A stretch of 64,000 nt of DNA, taken from positions 1,860,001-1,924,000 of the forward strand of contig NC_006513.1 in NCBI RefSeq assembly GCF_000025965.1, read 5' to 3'. The notes below the pieces were generated by a model. That model worked only from the letters and a program-made list of their open reading frames with translations. It was not told the origin of the DNA and ran no database searches. Positions 7,831 through 17,962 of this stretch are shown here, piece after piece. How positions within the stretch are numbered: position 1 is the stretch's first letter; each line of letters opens with the position of its first letter. Position numbers and translations under genes: made by a program. The stretch comes from Aromatoleum aromaticum EbN1. Lineage in GTDB: Bacteria; Pseudomonadota; Gammaproteobacteria; Burkholderiales; Rhodocyclaceae.

Positions 7831-9288
7831 TTATTTGACCGGCTTGAAGCCGTAGTCGGTCCAGCTGTTCGTGACTTTGTCCTGGATGTCCTGCGGATAG
7901 ACTTTCTTGAAGCTGACGACCGACGGCACGTCGTTCGTCTTGTCCCAGTCGACCGGCCACAGGCAGTCGAACAGCACTTGCGAGCCGATCGAGTACTTGC
8001 GGTCGTGCGGCGTTGCGTGCGGATACAGCGCTGTGCCGGTGGTGTTCTTGAACACGTGGATGCCGCGCTCCGGGTTGCAGCGCGTGCAGAACGCGTGATA
8101 GACCTCGTCCCAGTTGAAGATGTCGGTCTGGTCGTCGACGACCATCACCATGTGGAACCACGGGCCGAGCTTCGAGCCGAACGCGAGCTGCGCGATCTGC
8201 ATCGCGATGCCGGCGTACGTCGGCTTCACGCCGACGATCATCATGTGGTGCGTCGAGCGCGGATGCATATACACGCCGGTCACCGGGATGCCCTGGCTCT
8301 TGAGCAGCTTCTCCAGTTCCAGCCCGAGCGAGAACGAACGCAGCAGCTGCCCTTCGTCCTGCGGCACGCCCATGTTCGAGATCGTCATCGTCGCGTTGTT
8401 GCGATAGGTGATCGCATCGACGCGGAACGTCACGCGAAAGTCGCGCGGGCTGGTGCGGTAGCCGGTGTATTCGCCGAACGGGCCTTCCTCGACCTTGTAG
8501 TCGGGCAGGATCATCCCTTCGATGATGATTTCGGCATCCGCCGGCACTTCGAGGTCGTTCGTCTCGCACTTCACCAGCCGCACCGCTTCGCCGGACAGCA
8601 TGCCGCACAATTCCGGCTCGGGGATCGGCGAGGGCGCGCACGCGGCCATCGCGGCCAGCGGCGACAGGCCGATCGCGGTCGCGAACGGGCAGCCTTCGCC
8701 GCGCGGCAGGTAGTAATCGGTCAGCGCCTTGCCCAGATCCGAGAACGGGAACACCGCTCCGCTCATCGTGCGGCCGTCCCACATCATCTGCCGGTACATG
8801 CCCCAGTTCACGTCGCCGCGCACCGGGTGCCTCGTGATCACCGCGTGCCACGTGCCGACGTAGCGCCCGCCGTCGCCGTCATGCACCAGCGGCACCGGCA
8901 GCTTCGTCAGGTCGACGTCGTCGCCGAGCAGGATGTTTTCCTTGCACGGCGCGTCGCGGCGGTCGATCACGACCGGTTCGATCGGCTCGCTGTTGGTGCG
9001 CTTCAAGTACTCGGCGCCGATCTGCGGCAAGGTCGAAGCCGGGTCCATGCCGAGCGAGATCGCCATGCGGCGGTACGTCGACAGCGGCGCGCCGAAGTAG
9101 CTGAAGCCGGGATAGTCCTTGATGTTCTCCATGAACGGTGCGGCTTCGCCGAGCTCGCAGACGCGCCGCACGATCGCGCCGGCCTCGTTGTCCCAGTCCA
9201 CTTCCTGCCTGATGCGCACCGCGTCACCGGATCTTACGCAGGCCTCGATGAATTCGCGGTTGTTCTTCGGTGCCGAAATCTTTGCCAC
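7831..9288 (-). CDS. ppcA: Phenylphosphate carboxylase, alpha subunit (UbiD family)
   Basis: A 485-residue UbiD-family protein forming part of the cytoplasmic enzyme that turns phenylphosphate plus CO2 into 4-hydroxybenzoate and phosphate. Residues equivalent to the UbiD catalytic triad are present: Arg166 in GMYRQMM, and Glu268 and Glu273 in EGPFGE. I chose the GTG at 9288 (mature start AKISAPKNNREF) because an AAGGAG site lies 6 bp upstream and it agrees with the family start; the longer in-frame extension has no such site. Gene order ppcB-ppcD-ppcA-ppcC matches my recollection of Thauera. It differs clearly from PpcB, so the two are old paralogues rather than a recent duplication. Whether it binds prenyl-FMN is not established by sequence alone. 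Confidence 0.93.
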   Translation of the reverse strand: MAKISAPKNNREFIEACVRSGDAVRIRQEVDWDNEAGAIVRRVCELGEAAPFMENIKDYPGFSYFGAPLSTYRRMAISLGMDPASTLPQIGAEYLKRTNSEPIEPVVIDRRDAPCKENILLGDDVDLTKLPVPLVHDGDGGRYVGTWHAVITRHPVRGDVNWGMYRQMMWDGRTMSGAVFPFSDLGKALTDYYLPRGEGCPFATAIGLSPLAAMAACAPSPIPEPELCGMLSGEAVRLVKCETNDLEVPADAEIIIEGMILPDYKVEEGPFGEYTGYRTSPRDFRVTFRVDAITYRNNATMTISNMGVPQDEGQLLRSFSLGLELEKLLKSQGIPVTGVYMHPRSTHHMMIVGVKPTYAGIAMQIAQLAFGSKLGPWFHMVMVVDDQTDIFNWDEVYHAFCTRCNPERGIHVFKNTTGTALYPHATPHDRKYSIGSQVLFDCLWPVDWDKTNDVPSVVSFKKVYPQDIQDKVTNSWTDYGFKPVK

Positions 9289-9338
9289 GTCGATCTCCTT
9301 GCTGTGGATGGAAGCGATTCGAAAAGGTGGTGGATCGT

Positions 9339-9848
9339 TCAGTGGATTTTCGCGAGGACAGCGTCCCACTTGCCCTGCGCTTTCAGGATCAGCTCGGCGA
9401 CTTCACGCACTGCGCCGTGGCCGCCGCGCGCGGTCGTGACGTAGGTCGCGGCTTCCTTGACGTCCGCGACCGCGTCGCCGACCGCGACCGCGAGCCCGAC
9501 GCGCTTCATCATCGACAGATCGACGAGGTCGTCCCCGACGTAGCAGACTTCGGCGTCGGAGATGTTCATCTCCTCGAGCATCTGCGCGTACGGCTCGGTC
9601 TTCTTCTTGATCCCCTCGTGGAAGCGCTTGATCTTCAGCTCCTCGGCGCGGTGGCGCACCGCCCCGGATTTCTTCGACGTGATGATCGCCACGTCGATGC
9701 CGCACAGCTGCAGCACGATCACGCCCATCCCGTCCTTGATGTCGAAGTTGCGCGATTCGATGCCTTCGTCATTAATGACGATGCGCCCGTCGGTCATCAC
9801 GCCGTCGACGTCGAGGATCACCAGCTTGATGTTCTTGGCCTGTTCCAT
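9339..9848 (-). CDS. ppcD: Phenylphosphate carboxylase, delta subunit (HAD phosphatase, KdsC-like)
   Basis: A 169-residue HAD-superfamily protein. Motif I is LDVDGVMTDG (Asp nucleophile and general acid), motif II is the IITSKKS region, and the GDDLVDLSMM block carries motif IV aspartates. It resembles KDO-8-phosphate phosphatase. In the characterised complex this subunit is thought to hydrolyse the phosphoester of phenylphosphate, delivering bound phenolate to the alpha/beta/gamma core. Its position between ppcB and ppcA supports this rather than a lipopolysaccharide role. The start at 9848 is 64 bp after ppcB. All key catalytic residues seem intact. Confidence 0.93.
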   Translation of the reverse strand: MEQAKNIKLVILDVDGVMTDGRIVINDEGIESRNFDIKDGMGVIVLQLCGIDVAIITSKKSGAVRHRAEELKIKRFHEGIKKKTEPYAQMLEEMNISDAEVCYVGDDLVDLSMMKRVGLAVAVGDAVADVKEAATYVTTARGGHGAVREVAELILKAQGKWDAVLAKIH

Positions 9849-9912
9849 GTTTCCATATCCTCGGTGAGGCCGCCTCGCCGGACGGCCGTTGCGTGTCGGT
9901 GGTAGGTGTCGC

Positions 9913-11331
9913 TCAGTCGATGCCGTACTCGTGCCAGCGGGCGCGGATCTTCGCGAGCATTTCCTCGTCCATGCGCGCCTCGACCGGCTTCTGCTTCCAC
10001 TCGTACGGGATGCACGCGTCCATCAGGATGCGCGACGTCGTGAGCTTGTCGCCGTCCGGGTCGAGCGCCGGGTCGAGCGGCGTCGAGCGGCCGCGCTTGA
10101 TGAGTTCGGTGCCGCGCATCGGGTCGTAACGGCACGACAGCGCCCAGAACACGCGCTGCAGGTCGTCGGCGGCGATGTCCTCGTCGACGGTGATGATGCC
10201 CTTCATGCCGTAGCTGCCGGTGTTGCTGCCCATGACCGCGTCGGCGACCTGGCGCGAGTGGCCGGGGTACGCCTGCTTGAGCGACACGACGGACCAGAAG
10301 CGCCCGGTCGATTCCGGCAGCACGCACACCGACTGGACGCCGGGGATGCGCATCTGCTCGAGCTCGGTCCACAGGGTCGCGGTCCGCGTGAAGGCGAGCA
10401 GCATATGCACGTCGGTCACCGGACGGCCCTGGCCGGTTGCCCACAGGATCGGGTTGTTGCGGTGCAGGATCTGCTGCACTTCGAGCACCGGCTTCGGAAT
10501 CGGCTTGTGCAGCTCGTCGGTGTAGTAGCCGGTGTATTCGGCAAACGGGCCTTCGGGCAGGAAGGCGTTCGGGTCGATCTCGCCTTCGAGGACGATCTCG
10601 GCGCCCGCCGGCACGGGCAGGCCGGTCAGCGGTGCCATCAGGAACTCGGCCTGCTGGCCGCGCACCGTGCCGGTGATGTCGAAGTCGCTCGCGCCCTTGT
10701 GCATCAGAGTGCCGGCCATGAAGATCAGCGGATCGCAGCCGATGATCGCCGCCGCGGGCATCTTCTTGCCCAGCTTCGCGTATTTCTTCATGATCCGCTC
10801 GCCGCGCTTGCCCGGCAGGATCTGCACGCCGCAGCGCTTGTCGTCGAGCATCTGCATGCGGTAGGTGCCGAGGTTCACCTCGCCGGTCTCCGGATCGCGC
10901 AGCACCACCGACACCATCGTGCCGATGTAGCGCCCGCCGTCGAGCGGGAAGAACTTCGGCACCGGGAACATGTTGAGATCGACCTTGCCGCCGCTGAGCA
11001 CGTTTTCCAGCACCGGGCCGTCCTTCACTTCCTTCGCCTTGATCAAGCCTTCGGATGTGATCGTCTTCTTCATCCACTGCTGCGCCGACTCGCACAGGGT
11101 CAGGTGGTGCGGCAGGCCGAGCATGATCGCGAGCCGCTTCGTCGTCGCGAATGCGCCGGTGAACACCGGGGTGTCGTAGCCCTTGATGCTCTCGAACAGC
11201 AGCGCCGGGCCTTTCTTCTCCTCGGTCAGCTTGGAGACGTGCGAGATCTCCAGATTCCAGTCGACTTCGGTCGTGACGCGCTTGAGTTCGTGGGCTTCGG
11301 CGCACTGGTTGATGAAATATCTCAGGTCCAT
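9913..11331 (-). CDS. ppcB: Phenylphosphate carboxylase, beta subunit (UbiD family)
   Basis: A 472-residue UbiD-family protein, the first gene of the carboxylase block and 56 bp downstream of ppsC. The UbiD-type residues are Arg158 in GTYRMQM, and Glu260 and Glu265 in EGPFAE, where Ala replaces the usual Gly between the two glutamates. The ATG at 11331 has an AGGAG site 7 bp upstream. With PpcA it is expected to form the core that binds phenolate and CO2. The alpha/beta naming follows gene order and subunit size recalled from Thauera aromatica; the two could be swapped if naming differs. Confidence 0.92.
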   Translation of the reverse strand: MDLRYFINQCAEAHELKRVTTEVDWNLEISHVSKLTEEKKGPALLFESIKGYDTPVFTGAFATTKRLAIMLGLPHHLTLCESAQQWMKKTITSEGLIKAKEVKDGPVLENVLSGGKVDLNMFPVPKFFPLDGGRYIGTMVSVVLRDPETGEVNLGTYRMQMLDDKRCGVQILPGKRGERIMKKYAKLGKKMPAAAIIGCDPLIFMAGTLMHKGASDFDITGTVRGQQAEFLMAPLTGLPVPAGAEIVLEGEIDPNAFLPEGPFAEYTGYYTDELHKPIPKPVLEVQQILHRNNPILWATGQGRPVTDVHMLLAFTRTATLWTELEQMRIPGVQSVCVLPESTGRFWSVVSLKQAYPGHSRQVADAVMGSNTGSYGMKGIITVDEDIAADDLQRVFWALSCRYDPMRGTELIKRGRSTPLDPALDPDGDKLTTSRILMDACIPYEWKQKPVEARMDEEMLAKIRARWHEYGID

Positions 11332-11387
11332 TCGATAACTCCTTGATAGGTGACGGTGCAGGTCAGCGGGAGGGGTTCAATGAGGGT

Positions 11388-12056
11388 TCAATGCATTGCC
11401 TGGACGGATTCGATGACTTCGAATCCTGCGTTTCCTAGGGCGCGGATCACGGTGTCGGTGTCGGCGGCGTGAAAGCGGACGATCACTTTCTTGGCGTGCG
11501 ACGCGGAGGACGCGTTCAGGTGGCCAATGCTGATCGGATAGATCGCGAGCAGTTCGGCGTTCGCCGCTTCGATGATGTCGGCGATGTGCCCCATCGTTCC
11601 CGGCTTGAGTTCCATCGGCGCGAGCGTCACGCCGCTGCGCTTTTCCCAGGCGCCGAGGAAATGCGCTGCCAGCGAATACATCTCGATCGCCGAAATCATC
11701 CCCACGACATGGTCGCCGTCCATCACCGGCAACTGGCCGACGCCGTGCTCCTGCCCGATCTGCAGGCAGTGCTCCATCGTGTCGTCGGCGTCGATCGTCG
11801 CCGGATTGCGGACCATGATGTCCTTGACCTTGACGTGATTCGAGAAATAGCTGAGCTCGTCGGTGTCCTGGGTGCGCAGCGCGGCGTGCGCAGCCCGCAG
11901 GCAGCCGGCGCGCGTGATGAGGCCGCGCAGGCGACCGTCATCGACGACCGGCAGCGCGTGGACATTGGCTTCCGACAGGATCCGCTTCGCTTCGGAAAGC
12001 AGCGTGTCGCCGGTCAGCACGGTCGGATTCGGCTGCATCCAGTTGCGTACGATCAT
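11388..12056 (-). CDS. ppsC: Phenylphosphate synthase subunit 3 (tandem CBS-domain protein)
   Basis: A 222-residue protein with two CBS domains: residues ~1-58 (MIVRNWMQPNP ... RLRGLITRAG) and ~78-135 (VKDIMVRNPATID ... HVVGMISAIEM). An ACT-like C-terminal region follows (~150-222). CBS pairs bind adenine nucleotides. In Thauera the corresponding protein is not essential but stimulates phenylphosphate synthase several-fold, so it may sense energy charge. The start at 12056 is set by AGGAGG, which overlaps the ppsB stop codon region 13 bp away, indicating coupled translation. A much longer in-frame ORF upstream overlaps ppsB and is rejected. Confidence 0.92.
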   Translation of the reverse strand: MIVRNWMQPNPTVLTGDTLLSEAKRILSEANVHALPVVDDGRLRGLITRAGCLRAAHAALRTQDTDELSYFSNHVKVKDIMVRNPATIDADDTMEHCLQIGQEHGVGQLPVMDGDHVVGMISAIEMYSLAAHFLGAWEKRSGVTLAPMELKPGTMGHIADIIEAANAELLAIYPISIGHLNASSASHAKKVIVRFHAADTDTVIRALGNAGFEVIESVQAMH

Positions 12057-12069
12057 TTTGGTCGTCCTC

Positions 12070-13194
12070 CTAGCTGAGTCGTTTTCCGGCCAGCAGGCTC
12101 GACACGATGTAATCCATCGCCGACGTGCTGCTTGCCGCACCGGTGGTTTTCTGCCGATTGCTCCAGATCGTTTCGGGGCGCGCCTGCAGGATGAAAATGT
12201 TCCCGCCCGCCGGCAGGTGCTTGTCGATCGCCCATTCGATGTCCATCGGGCGGCCATAGTGCTTTTCGATTTTCTTGGCCATCCACGCGAGTTCGCCGAT
12301 CTCGTCGTCGGTGATCGACTGGATGGTCTGGCGCTCGGCAGGGACCGGGAGCGCAATCGACTTCTGGGTTTTCAGATCGACGGTGTGGCAGATCTCCTTC
12401 GTCGAGATCGTCCGCTCGATGATGTCGAGCGTGATCTTGTTGACGACGAAGTTGTCCGGTGTGACTTCGCCCGACACGACGGATTCGCCGAAGCCGAAGT
12501 TCGAGTCGATGACGATCACCGAACGGTCGCCGGTCGCCGGATGCACGGTGAACATCACGCCCGCGGTGTAGGCGTTCGCCATCTTCTGGATGCCGACGCT
12601 GATCGCGACCTGTTCGTGCGGGAATCCCATCTTCATGCGATAGGCGATCGCCCGGCCGGTGTAGAGGCTGGAGATGCACCGGCGCACGTGGTGGATCACG
12701 TCATCGACGCCGCGGATCCACAGGTAGGTGTCCTGCTGGCCGGCGAAGCTCGCGCCCGGCAGATCCTCGGCGGTCGCGGAGGAGCGCACCGCGACCGGCA
12801 CTGCCGGCAGGTAGCAGCGTACCGACAGCTTGCGGTAGGCCTCGGCGATCAGGTCCTCGAGCTCGATCGGCAGCGGGCGCGATTCGATCATCTCGCGGAT
12901 CGCGTGCGACGCCTCCTCGAGCTTGTCCATGTCCTCGTGGTCGAGCCCGTCGAGGAGTCCCGCGACTTCGGCCTGGATGCCGGCCTCGCGCATGAATTGG
13001 GCATAGCCCCGGGTGGTCAGCGCGAAGCCTGGCGGCACCCGCACGCTCGCATTGATCAGTTCGCCGAGCGACGCGCACTTGCCGCCGACCAGCGGCACCG
13101 AGTCCTTGCCGCATTCCTCGAAAGAGCACACTTTCGGCGCGACGCTGTCGAGGGCGGTCCAGGGCAGGGCCGCTTCAGAAATAACGCTTCCCAT
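12070..13194 (-). CDS. ppsB: Phenylphosphate synthase subunit 2 (PEP-synthase N-terminal, ATP-binding domain)
   Basis: A 374-residue protein equivalent to the nucleotide-binding N-terminal third of PEP synthase. VPLVGGKCASLGELI near residues 33-50, PVAVRSSATAEDLPGASFAGQQDT in the middle and NIFILQARPETIW near the end are the standard PPDK_N motifs. It binds ATP and transfers the beta-phosphoryl group to the histidine of PpsA; phenol then receives it, giving phenylphosphate, AMP and Pi overall. I chose ATG 13194, which has AGAGG at good spacing; a GTG at 13203 in the same frame sits too close to that site. The gene starts 13 bp after ppsA. Splitting PEP synthase into two genes is characteristic of this enzyme. 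Confidence 0.94.
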   Translation of the reverse strand: MGSVISEAALPWTALDSVAPKVCSFEECGKDSVPLVGGKCASLGELINASVRVPPGFALTTRGYAQFMREAGIQAEVAGLLDGLDHEDMDKLEEASHAIREMIESRPLPIELEDLIAEAYRKLSVRCYLPAVPVAVRSSATAEDLPGASFAGQQDTYLWIRGVDDVIHHVRRCISSLYTGRAIAYRMKMGFPHEQVAISVGIQKMANAYTAGVMFTVHPATGDRSVIVIDSNFGFGESVVSGEVTPDNFVVNKITLDIIERTISTKEICHTVDLKTQKSIALPVPAERQTIQSITDDEIGELAWMAKKIEKHYGRPMDIEWAIDKHLPAGGNIFILQARPETIWSNRQKTTGAASSTSAMDYIVSSLLAGKRLS

Positions 13195-13207
13195 CGGAGT
13201 CACCTCT

Positions 13208-15046
13208 TCAGTCCGTGATGATCGAGATCACGCCGGACGAGCCATCCACGCGCAATGTCATGCCGGTGCGGATCACGCGCGTCGACACTCCCGTGCCGAC
13301 AACCGCCGGCATGCCGTATTCGCGACACACGATCGCGGCATGGCTCATGACGCCGCCGACATCGGTGACGCAGGCCTTGATCTTGGCGAAGGCCGGAGCC
13401 CACGACGGCGACGTCGTCGGCGCGACGAGAATCTCGCCTTCCTGCAGGTCGCGGATGTCCTCGGCGCTGCGGCACACGCGGGCCCGGCCTTCGACCGTGC
13501 CGGGGCTCGCGGCGAAGCCTTTCAGCTCGGTGATGCTGTCGGGGTCGCCGATGTCCTGCACGGCGGCCCAGTCGGACAGGGAGTTGTTCGTGACTCCCCA
13601 CAGCACGATCGTGAAGGGTTCCTGGATGACTTCCGGCGCAACGCCGATCGCCGGCGGCGGGTTCCATTCGCGGAACTTCTGCATCACGCCCTTGCGCCAT
13701 TCGATTTCGGCCGGCCAGGTCGCGGTGCCGCGCGGCGTGACACCGGTCGCCCACGCGGTGACGACATCCCACAGCGCCTGCTTGATCTCGTCGCGGCGCA
13801 GAAGCCAGATGTCCTCAATGTCGGCGATCATGCGGTGTTCCTTCATGATCGCGGCGACTTCGCGCATCTTGTTCCAGAACACCGAGTGGAACCAGTGCTC
13901 GACATAGAAGAGATGGTTCTCGACGTACGGGAACACCGTCTTCGCGCAGCTGAGCAGTTCGTCGAACTGCTTGCGATCTTCGTCGCTGTCGATCAGCTCG
14001 CGGTATTCCGCAGTGATCCGTTCGCGCTCGGCACGCACCGCTTCCATCGGCCGGTCGATCGAGACCCCTGCGCGCAGCTTGCCGATGTAGGTCTGGATGC
14101 CGTCGAGCGGGATGTCGAGGTTGTCGTTCCAGCTGCGGTCGGTGTGGAACCAGCCGGTGCCCGACGAGATGTTGAACCACGGGTAGCGCGCCTTCTCGAA
14201 CGCCGCGAGCCACTCGATGCCGTGACGGTGCCCGGCGAGCGCAGCCTTGACGTCGGCCCACTCGCGGTGGCCGGCGACGATGTCGTCGACTTCGAGCTTC
14301 ACCGCTTTCTTCGCCAGTTCCTTCAGCTCGTCGTCAGGCCGGTACATGATCACGTCGATGCCGGAGATCATCTGCGTGACGCGCTGCATCGGGATGCTCG
14401 GGAACAGCTTCTGCGTGAAGTCCATGAAGAACACATAGGCCGCGTAGCCGAGGTTCAGGAACTCGAAGTGGTACTGCCAGCACTTGATGCCGAGGTTGAT
14501 CAGGTCGTCGTAGTTTTTCAGCAGGTGATAGCCCTTCGACTCGCCGACGCCGTCGGTGACGACGCTGAGCGCCTCGACGTCGGGCAGGGGCGGGATCTCG
14601 AGCGCTTCGAGTTCGGCGATCGCCGCCTCCATCTTCACTTTCCATTTCGCTTCGAGCGCGTCCCAGTTCTTGTAGTAGAAGCCCGCACGCTCCATGAAAT
14701 TCGGCACTCGCGCGCCGATCTCGGCAGGGTCCTTGACGGGTACCGGCGAGATATAGACATAGCCGTTGATGATGCGGTGATCGACGCCGCGCACCGGCGG
14801 CACCTGGAAGATGCGGTTGTTGAACTGCGACAGCGCGAGGTACCAGGCTTCGTCCCAGATCGTGTCGAACGGGTACAGCGGCTCCGGGTAATGCAGTCCG
14901 TCGTAGAACCAGAAAGTGTCCTTCTCGTACTGGTTGCGCTGCGGGTCGTCGGTGACGAACTGGTACTGGTACGGATACATCCGCTCCCAGCCTTCGGTCC
15001 CCGGAATCGTCTTGGCCTTGATGTCGTGCGGAACAGGAAACTTCAT
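13208..15046 (-). CDS. ppsA: Phenylphosphate synthase subunit 1 (phospho-histidine subunit)
   Basis: A 612-residue first enzyme of anaerobic phenol degradation. The C-terminal third is the swivelling phosphohistidine domain of PEP synthase: TSPSWAPAFAKIKACVTDVG followed by GGVMSHAAIV, placing the phosphorylated histidine at residue 569, the same position I recall for the Thauera aromatica enzyme. The N-terminal ~450 residues lack the PEP/pyruvate domain and presumably bind phenol. ATG 15046 has a GGAGGGGG site; the longer ORF reaching 15451 crosses the promoter region and is rejected. It is the first gene of the operon and is driven by the sigma54-type promoter at 15125-15139. Confidence 0.95.
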   Translation of the reverse strand: MKFPVPHDIKAKTIPGTEGWERMYPYQYQFVTDDPQRNQYEKDTFWFYDGLHYPEPLYPFDTIWDEAWYLALSQFNNRIFQVPPVRGVDHRIINGYVYISPVPVKDPAEIGARVPNFMERAGFYYKNWDALEAKWKVKMEAAIAELEALEIPPLPDVEALSVVTDGVGESKGYHLLKNYDDLINLGIKCWQYHFEFLNLGYAAYVFFMDFTQKLFPSIPMQRVTQMISGIDVIMYRPDDELKELAKKAVKLEVDDIVAGHREWADVKAALAGHRHGIEWLAAFEKARYPWFNISSGTGWFHTDRSWNDNLDIPLDGIQTYIGKLRAGVSIDRPMEAVRAERERITAEYRELIDSDEDRKQFDELLSCAKTVFPYVENHLFYVEHWFHSVFWNKMREVAAIMKEHRMIADIEDIWLLRRDEIKQALWDVVTAWATGVTPRGTATWPAEIEWRKGVMQKFREWNPPPAIGVAPEVIQEPFTIVLWGVTNNSLSDWAAVQDIGDPDSITELKGFAASPGTVEGRARVCRSAEDIRDLQEGEILVAPTTSPSWAPAFAKIKACVTDVGGVMSHAAIVCREYGMPAVVGTGVSTRVIRTGMTLRVDGSSGVISIITD

Positions 15047-15124
15047 CTGATGCCCCCTCCTTTGTAATTCCGGTGTCGATCGAAGCAACCGGATTTGTTG
15101 GACGACGCCTGCCGGACTCCCTTC

Positions 15125-15139
15125 GCAAGGGGTGTGCCA
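15125..15139 (-). promoter_or_regulatory. Sigma54 (-24/-12) promoter of the pps/ppc operon
   Basis: On the minus strand the sequence reads TGGCAC-ACCCC-TTGC, a full match to the -24 element TGGCAC and the -12 core TTGC with the required 5-bp spacer. Transcription should begin near 15113, about 65 bp before the ppsA start. The adjacent sigma54 activator gene makes this the main promoter of the phenol cluster. Confidence 0.85.
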
Positions 15140-15299
15140 TTGCGGCTGCGCCGGGCCGGCAGATGGGCTTTCCGCGGGCGCTTCGGCGAGGCTGCGACGC
15201 GCGGACAGCGTGCGATCCAGGCGTTTTCGGGGGGGCGACGCAAAACGGCGGGAAGGATGCGGAAGGTGGGCCACGACGGGGCAGCGCGGCGAGCGCGGC

Positions 15300-15315
15300 T
15301 TTACCAATTGATCAG
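15300..15315. promoter_or_regulatory. Upstream activator site 1, XylR/DmpR-like
   Basis: TTTACCAATTGATCAG matches the XylR/DmpR upstream activating consensus TTGANCAATTGATCAA (as I recall it) at all but two positions. It lies about 160 bp upstream of the sigma54 promoter, a normal distance for an enhancer-binding protein. Confidence 0.65.
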
Positions 15316-15339
15316 ATTTCGTCTCCTCGGCCGCACGGC

Positions 15340-15355
15340 TTGACCATTTGGTGAA
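15340..15355. promoter_or_regulatory. Upstream activator site 2, XylR/DmpR-like
   Basis: TTGACCATTTGGTGAA is an imperfect palindrome sharing 13 of 16 positions with the XylR/DmpR-type consensus. Its start is 40 bp from that of site 1, roughly four helical turns, so both sites would face the same side of the DNA. Paired sites of this kind are usual for V4R-type sigma54 activators. Confidence 0.6.
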
Positions 15356-15407
15356 CCGGCGTTCAGCGGAGTCTCCAGTTCGTTCGGATAGTTGTCGCTC
15401 GAACTGT

Positions 15408-15421
15408 TTGATGCAGGTCAA
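15408..15421. promoter_or_regulatory. FNR/ANR-like box upstream of the activator gene
   Basis: TTGAT-GCAG-GTCAA differs from the FNR consensus TTGAT-N4-ATCAA at one position. It lies 54 bp before the regulator ATG, and between it and the activator sites, so it could control the regulator gene, ppsA, or both in response to oxygen. Confidence 0.6.
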
Positions 15422-15474
15422 TACGGGAGGCCGCGGCGACGCGTAGAACAAGCGATCCAGGAGGAGGGCGAGGC

Positions 15475-17207
<1,733 letters not shown>

Positions 17208-17211
<4 letters not shown>

Positions 17212-17675
17212 GCGCGGCAGCGGCGCGCGAGGCGGCGCTCGCGTACCTGCAGACGCACCACGTGATGACGCTCGCGACGCACGGCAGCGACGGTCCGTGG
17301 GCCGCGGCGGTGTTCTACGTCAGCGACGGCTTCACGCTGTATTTCCTGTCGGCGCCGGCAAGCCGCCACGCCGCCGCACTCGCCGCGCACGCGCGGGTCG
17401 CGATCACGGTGCAGGAAGACTACGCGGACTGGCCGCAGATCAAGGGCGTCCAGGCCGAAGGGTTCGCCTGCGAAGTGTCGGGCGACGAGGAAAAGCGCGC
17501 GCGCCGGCTGTATGGCGACAAGTACCCGGTCGTCGGCAAGCTCGCGCTGGCCCCGGCCGCGATCGTCAAGGCGCTGACAAAAGTGCGCTGGTACCGCTTC
17601 GTGCCCGAGCGGTTGTACTTCATCGACAACTCCGCCGGCTTCGGCCACCGCGACGAGATCGACTGCGCCGGCTGA
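17208..17675 (+). CDS. Pyridoxamine 5'-phosphate oxidase-fold flavoprotein
   Basis: A 155-residue split-barrel protein of the PNPOx-like/FMN-binding superfamily: HVMTLATHGSDGPWAAAVFYV at the start is the family signature, followed by RVAITVQEDYADWPQIKGVQ and KVRWYRFVPERLYFIDN. Members bind FMN, F420 or haem; function here is unknown. I chose the TTG at 17208, which overlaps the regulator stop (TTGA) and follows GGGGAG. Later ATGs would cut into the domain. The overlap implies co-transcription with the regulator gene. A role in flavin handling or redox sensing for the phenol pathway is only a guess. Confidence 0.78.
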
Positions 17676-17842
17676 GCCCGGTCCGCGCGCTCCGCCTGCC
17701 ACCGGCGAAGCGACCGCTTGCCCACCTTTCCTCCGCGAGTCCGCTCGAGCAGCACAGCCGCCCCGATAGCGGTGGCGCGGGCGCGCTTCGGCAATTCTGC
17801 CATTCCCGGGAAAACGTTTGATTCGGCGATATTTCGCTTCTC

Positions 17843-17856
17843 TTGACCTGCGTCAA
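17843..17856. promoter_or_regulatory. FNR/ANR-like box upstream of korAB
   Basis: TTGAC-CTGC-GTCAA is a perfect inverted repeat close to the FNR consensus and lies 106 bp before the korA start. The rest of 17676-17962 carries no gene. It suggests anaerobic induction of korAB. Confidence 0.6.
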
Positions 17857-17962
17857 TACTGATGGACGTCAAACTGTTTGTAATCAACAAAACCCCGCCC
17901 GCGGTCGACGGCGTCGCCCCGCAATCAGGGCAGGCAACCCGGGCCCATCGAGGAGGAAAATC

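Noticed and set aside
7561-9444. 627-residue plus-strand open frame opposite ppcA/ppcC
   Set aside because: Antisense shadow rich in Arg, His and Asp; ppcA and ppcC on the other strand are clearly real.
13195-13203. GTG at 13203 as the start of ppsB
   Set aside because: It overlaps the ribosome-binding site AGAGG; the ATG at 13194 has correct spacing.
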